Source of the DNA: Megaleporinus macrocephalus
Lineage: Eukaryota > Chordata > Actinopteri > Characiformes > Anostomidae
Direction: 5' to 3'
DNA length: 64,000 nt
NCBI GenBank assembly: GCA_021613375.1
Contig: CM038719.1
Span: 34,864,247-34,928,246 of the forward strand
Part shown: piece by piece, positions 1-64,000 of the stretch
Layout of the letters: every line of letters begins with the position of its first letter
Numbering within the stretch: position 1 is the first letter of the stretch
Notes under the pieces: generated by a model
Databases searched by the model: none
The model's input: the letters and a program-made list of their open reading frames with translations, nothing else
What the model was told of the DNA's origin: nothing
Program-made: the position numbers and the translations under genes

Positions 1-808
1 GCTCTGGGTAACCCTAATATATTTATATATCTTCTTTAGCTCTGATATAAGCTCTGATATAAGTACTGTCGATAATTTTGCATGATCTTAGTCATCAAAA
101 ATATCTTCTTCACGTAGAGTTTTGACCTCAGGTTAAAATTTGAACTATGTACATTTGCATTGATTCACATTTCATATACATATATTACTCAGTGTACCTT
201 TTTTCTAGGAAAATAGCTGTCTTTACAATCCAGGACAGTTATGTGACTCTTTTTAAATCAGTGAAGAGTCTCCATGCTAATTAGCTGCTGAAGAGCAGAT
301 CAGCTGGAGGTATGAGGCGAGTCTACTATGGCCCAGAATGCATTGCCGCCACAGAGCTCCACGTACCACACAAACAGAACCACACCGAAACAAATATGGC
401 AATACAAAGAGCACAGTCGAGTCAAAGAACGAAAAAAAAAAAAAAAAAATAGATACGAAATCAAAGCATCATCATCGTTATCGTCATTCGCATATCTTCT
501 CTTCATATAAACAACATTTTTAAATAACAAATCTAATATAAAGATGAAGTGGTTCTCTCTCTTCTCTCCTCGTTCGCTCCCTTTTCACTCCATCACACCC
601 TGGAAGACTGGAATAAGGGGAAAAGAGTTCACGTAAAATGTGTATATACACGTATTTGAGTGGGCATGTTTGTATGGATGTGAGGGGACAGTGTGCTTGC
701 ATGTCTGTCAATTTTGTGCAACAAGCAAACAATTGACACTGTGCAAAGGAGGGTTGATTATATGCTAGCTTCAAAATAACTGTGCTACTGAGTTGATGGC
801 CATCTTGC

Positions 809-814
<6 letters not shown>
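809..814 (-). promoter_or_regulatory. Candidate AATAAA polyadenylation hexamer
   Basis: TTTATT on the plus strand is AATAAA on the gene strand, about 1.3 kb after the stop. It lies at the edge of an ATT microsatellite, so it may be chance. No transcript evidence is available here. Confidence 0.3.
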
Positions 815-844
<30 letters not shown>

Positions 845-850
845 TATTAT
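809..850. repeat. (ATT)n microsatellite
   Basis: Uninterrupted ATT triplets with a short ATAT break near the end. Confidence 0.9.
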
Positions 851-2105
851 TTGGTAGTTTGGTCATTTTGGCAAAGTGTTATAAAACCGTGGTGGAAAGT
901 GCACCCACCATAGTGTAACAAGAAATCCGGAGGTGGCATCGGCCTCTTGTCCCCTTTGTGCCATCCCTAAAAGAACGAGGGACGGTTTCAGAGAGGAGTG
1001 AAAGGGAGGGAGGCCAGGGACCGGAGAGAGAGAACTTCACAGACATAAAGAAAAGACCAAGAAATTTACCCCCCCACCCCACCTCCCCAATCCATTCAAA
1101 GTTTCTTTGTATTTTTTTCTTTTGCTGTTGTTTCAATCATGCAGGATTTTTCCAAGGGATTTTTTTTAATTCTAGGAGTTCAAACAAAGCTGAGCAGTGC
1201 AACAGAAGAATCAAGCTCCAATGTTTCCAACAAGAAGTAGAAGAAGAAGCAGTAGAAGAAGAAAGAGTGAAGACCGTTTTGTTAATTTTTTCCTCCCCTC
1301 TTTTTGCTTTTTTGTATTTTCTTCTCTCTCGAGTTTGGTGGGGTCGGTAGCCATGACAGTTCCCAAAAACTCAGTCAGGGTGTGTGCGCGCCCCTGCCTG
1401 ACCCCTACCTTTTTTTTTTTTTTTTTTTTGGCAAAAACCCACCCTCACACACACAAACACACACACACACAAGCACGCACAGCCAGTGGCCTCACCCTCA
1501 CTGAAATAATTATTAACAGTAAACACAGATGATAAAACTCATCAATATTACCCAACATGTGGGTGGATTTTTGCAATTAAACGGAGCTCCAGGTCAAGTT
1601 GCGTAAAGCGAGTGTCGATTCTCCGTGTAGCTTCTCAACTTGAGTGAGAGTTCTGGTTAGTGGTGATTGTGGTACATCACTTTTGTCTGCATGAACGATG
1701 TGTCCAGAAACGTCTGCATCATATTGTTATGCAAGTCCACGTTTTTCTTTACTTCTTCCAGTGTTGGTGTATTTTTTACCTACATTTCCCCTACCATGTT
1801 AGGCTTCTCCTGTCCATGTTCACTTTCAGCAGTCCAAACATTCGCAGGGGAAAAAAGAAAACACAAAGAACAGAAAGGAAAGAATCATGCCATGATTTTC
1901 CCCTTTTGGAGCCTCCAAGCACATTTCTTAGCGCGTCCCTGGAGCATGCAGACTTGGGGAAGTGTCTGGCCTTCATATTGGTCTTCCTTTGTTATAGCCT
2001 TCGCTGTGGCCTCTTCTATGGCAGAGTTCCGTTCCAGCAAATGCTGAAGTGCTCCCTTGTTCCATTTTCCCCTTGGTCCCTCCCTCCCTCCCCTTTCCCC
2101 AGAGG

Positions 2106-60764
<58,659 letters not shown>

Positions 60765-63700
60765 CTGCAGAACAAACACAAACACATCAACAAGCGTGCG
60801 GCTGAAGAGAGGCATTGGGAAATGTGGCAGATGCCAGATTACAACATGGGTGACTGATGATGGCACCCATGGCTGGCACAGGTGGAAACTAACTTAGTGT
60901 GTTAGTAGCTCATACCAGTCAGTAAACATGCCAGCTACACATTCATCCACAGTTCAGTTACAGTGGAATGCACTGTAGCCTGCTACAGTTAGCGAGCCCA
61001 TCTCGGAGTGCACACGCACACATACACACTGAAAAAAGTGACAGGTTGAATTTCCCTGAACTGAAAGTGTACATTAGAATAAAACACATAGCATCAACAC
61101 AATTTTCAGTAGTAAAGTAGTAATGTGTTTTGATCAATGTACACAATCAAATCCAGCAAATTCAACTCTGCATTTTTTTTAATTCTCAGCCACTCAATCT
61201 TTTAACATATGTGCTCATGCTGTTTTGAAACTCAGCTCAGTGGATGTAGCATCCACTGCTAACCCTGATCCATGCTGCTCACACCACCATACTTCTCTTT
61301 ACCCCTCCTGCTGGTTTCATAGTGCTGCCATGGCAACAGCATGAGAGCTGCACCAATCAGGACAGACTGCAGTCTCAGGCATCCCCGCTGTGGGAATGCC
61401 CAGCCAAGCCTCTTTTTCTTTTTTTTCTCAATTCTTTGTCATTTTGAAGTCATGAAATAAAATGTAGCAAACGTGGGAGAGCGATGGAGGATCTCTAAAA
61501 ACATTCACTCACTCAAAGAGAAGAGTTTTTAGAAATGGTGTCACACACAAATGACCACACAGTCAAGTCCATTGACTGCAGTGTAACAGTCTAGCGCATA
61601 CACCAGCTCCATGTTCACTGTATCACAAACCTCAGGTACTGTTCTTTTCATTCTGTTTACTAAGTGTTAGATCAGTGCTTTGTACAACATCATGCTAAAA
61701 AGACTGTAGCTTTGCACTAAATAATGCTGCATGTGCATAATGATGTGTACTATGCTCACTAAGGGTGCAACAACTTCAGCATATCACTGGAACAAAAAAC
61801 GCCTAAAACAGGTTTTTTCTCTAGTGTCTCTTATGGATTTTTCATGTTTTATAGGCTCAAAATGTGATATAAAAAAGGTTTAAATAAAAAAAATCATTAA
61901 TTCATAAAATTATTAATTGAATCCACTATCATAATATAAGGGTGTACTCACGCTAGGCTATCTGTAGCCCCAAGTCCAGTTTGTTTGATTAGTGTAAAGC
62001 CAGGGGCTATGCGCTGTTCAGTTGGACTTGGGCACACTATGCATCTAGTGTGATCGTTAACCGGCCTGCTCAGCACATGCCTGAGCATGAATGTGGCAAA
62101 GGGAATCTGGTCTACAGAATAAAAATTACTGCACTATTTAAGGAAGAACTGGAAATTTCGAACCAGAAGCTGGTGAACAGAATGCCAATTCAGCCTCTTA
62201 TGGGATCAGAGCATAAGCCAAGATGCAGACTCGATGGTCAAAGCTGGCATCTGTCTTCCACAAGGCCAATGTCTCCAAAAATATTTACCAAAGAGCAAAT
62301 CTGTCCTTTTCTGTTCTGTCCAAGGCTGGAACAAGGTGTAGCTCAATACTCCAAAGACAGTGCGCAAAACACGTTTACAGTTAGTGCTTCCATCACTGCT
62401 GCATTCTCTGTAAAACGATATGATGGAGCTCTCATATATTTGCCCATAGAGGTGAATTACTAAGCAGAGCTTCCTTCAAATTCACAGTGAGTGCCAAGTT
62501 ACAAGAATCGGTATAAGAACCCTCCTAGCAAAGACGTAAGCATGCCTGGGCCCAGAACATTAGGTGCAATGAGAACGCAGGCCAGCAGGGGAGTCGGGAG
62601 GAGATACAATCGTGCTTGGGCTTGATACCTAGCAACCAGGCATAGTGTGATGACGCCCTAAAAATCAAACATCGCATCAAAACAGATAATGTGTATCGTT
62701 ACACCCCTAGTGTTCATATAAGCACATGCTCACATTTATAGCTAAACTCATATTTCATACATGTATTTTCTTGCATAAGCTAAACTTTTCTGATAAACCC
62801 AGAGGCTCACAGTCCACACACTTTAAGCTCTAGCAGCTGTGAGGTCCAGTTGTGCTCCTGGTGACCAACTAGCTGTGTCCAGGCACCGGCCACTTGACCC
62901 ACACTTTAAGAGCAAAACAGCCTCAAGCTGTAGGCCAAAGAGTCAGTGCAATGATCTCCTTTTGAAGACGGTAACAAATAACACTATTATTTGCTGTTAC
63001 TGTACCTACTAATAATACGACAGGCCAATGATTCTTTATATTTAGAAGAACTATGTAATTTGACCCTATGACTTCTCTTTTCTCCCTTCATCCTCTTTCT
63101 CCAGCATTTTGCTTAACTTCTTATATCATTCTTTACCAAATACTCTCTTCATCTCCCCTCCCTTCTATTTCTCTTTTCCTCTTTCTAATCCTCCCCTCTT
63201 TCTCTGCCTCTCCATCTTTTTCCTCTCTACTCTTCATTTTCTTCTCCTCTGTTCTCCTTTGTTTTGTTTAATCGCATGAATGACTTCGCATGCTGGGCAA
63301 TTCTTAAATGTACAGAGGTGGCAGACTCTATTCGCCACTTGTTCCATTTGTGGAGAGAAAAAAATATGCTATAATAATTTCTTTGCAGCTGTAGCTGATA
63401 GGCCAAAACATGAGACGTCTGAAGTGAATGCTTAAGGCATACATATGGCATGATGCTAAAGATAAGGGTTAATGTTTACATTACGTCAGTGGTTCTCAAA
63501 CTGTGGCGAAATGACATTGGGGGTACATAAAAAAACAAAAAACCAAAAAAAAACAAGACAACTGGCATTTGACGTGGGCACTTAATTTAATTTTAATTAC
63601 ATTCCATTAGCCGGCCCCGCAATTCTAGATAGAAACAACACAAGCAGCTCTGCACACTGACTTTAATCTAAAGCACTGCGCTACTCTGTGCATGAATTCA

Positions 63701-64000
63701 GTGAGTGACCTTTACCAACTCTTGTTAAGGCCAGAATGATTCTTGTTACCTGTGTCTGAGTTCAGTCTGTGGTCATAGCTAATGTAGTTAGTGCTTAGCT
63801 GTTAGCATTTTGGTTGTATGTTTCCAGAGTTGATTTAAAGTCGCAGGGCTTCTTAAAATTAAACCAGCGCAGTTAAGCTGGCTTTACACAGACATTTGCT
63901 GGATTTTCAACATCCTCTGTTCTATTTCTCATTAAATAAATATGCAAGAATGATTAAACCCACAATTTCACATGCCTGAGAACTCAGAAAACAAACTGAA
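60765..64000 (-). other. Intron 24, 3' part
   Basis: No exon 24 (domain III S3/S4 start) is recognisable, so it lies beyond the window. A nested pair of MITE-like elements is near 61760-62709. A CAGTGGTTCTCAAACTGTGG word at 63487 resembles a hAT end. A CT-rich stretch covers 63070-63260. Confidence 0.6.
61941..62659. mobile_element. MITE-like element with AGGGTGTACTCACGCTAGGC ends
   Basis: The left end AGGGTGTACTCACGCTAGGC pairs with the inverted right end AGGGCGTCATCACACTATGCC. No clear target duplication and no transposase. An outer pair, TAAGGGTGCAAC at 61760 and inverted TAGGGGTGTAACGATACAC at 62709, suggests it sits in an older element. Confidence 0.5.

Larger units (their letters stand above)
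1..2105 (-). other. 3' UTR and downstream flank of cacna1a
   Basis: No second gene is recognisable. The region holds an ATT microsatellite (809-850), an A-run near 430-448, a purine-rich GAA stretch near 1230-1270 and a (CA)n tract near 1440-1475. The proximal part must contain the 3' UTR; its end is unknown. Confidence 0.6.

Noticed and set aside
60765..64000. Exon 24 of cacna1a
   Set aside because: No sequence resembling the III S3 to S4 region before GSSKGKD was found; it must lie outside the window.

Overview
The window is vertebrate nuclear DNA, most likely from a teleost fish. It holds spaced GT-AG exons, long AT-rich introns, many (CA)n, (GA)n and (TA)n microsatellites, and remnants of fish-type hAT, Tc1 and DIRS elements. 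There is no prokaryotic gene organisation, CRISPR array or phage.

The only host gene I can support is the 3' half of a P/Q-type voltage-gated calcium channel alpha-1 subunit (Cav2.1, cacna1a), on the minus strand. I placed 23 constitutive coding exons plus one mutually exclusive alternative. They correspond one to one with human exons 25 to 47, including both 37a and 37b. The first visible exon (25) is at 60665-60764 and the stop codon at 2106-2108. All phases join; one 37a-containing isoform gives 1,129 residues in frame. In order these encode: end of domain III (S4, S5, pore loop, S6), the III-IV linker, all of domain IV, the EF-hand, pre-IQ and IQ-like calmodulin region, and the long cytoplasmic tail ending in DDWC. 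Exons 1-24 lie beyond position 64000. Teleosts carry two co-orthologues (cacna1aa, cacna1ab); I cannot tell which this is.

Alternative-splicing signals known from mammals are visible: the 37a/37b EF-hand pair, the five-base GGCAG tandem acceptor at exon 47 that chooses between a long tail and an immediate stop, and NAGNAG acceptors at exons 40 and 44. The exon 47 CAG/polyglutamine tract of human CACNA1A is absent.

The introns are full of mobile DNA. The main items are a decayed DIRS-type tyrosine-recombinase retrotransposon antisense in intron 29; a 918-bp hAT element with a BED-finger remnant and a perfect 8-bp target duplication in intron 30; a long palindromic repeat split by a hAT MITE in intron 38; a 42-bp minisatellite growing from the end of a MITE in intron 40; and several repeat families present two or three times, some in opposite orientation. 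I found no undescribed functional system; the notable observations concern splice-site architecture and nested repeats.
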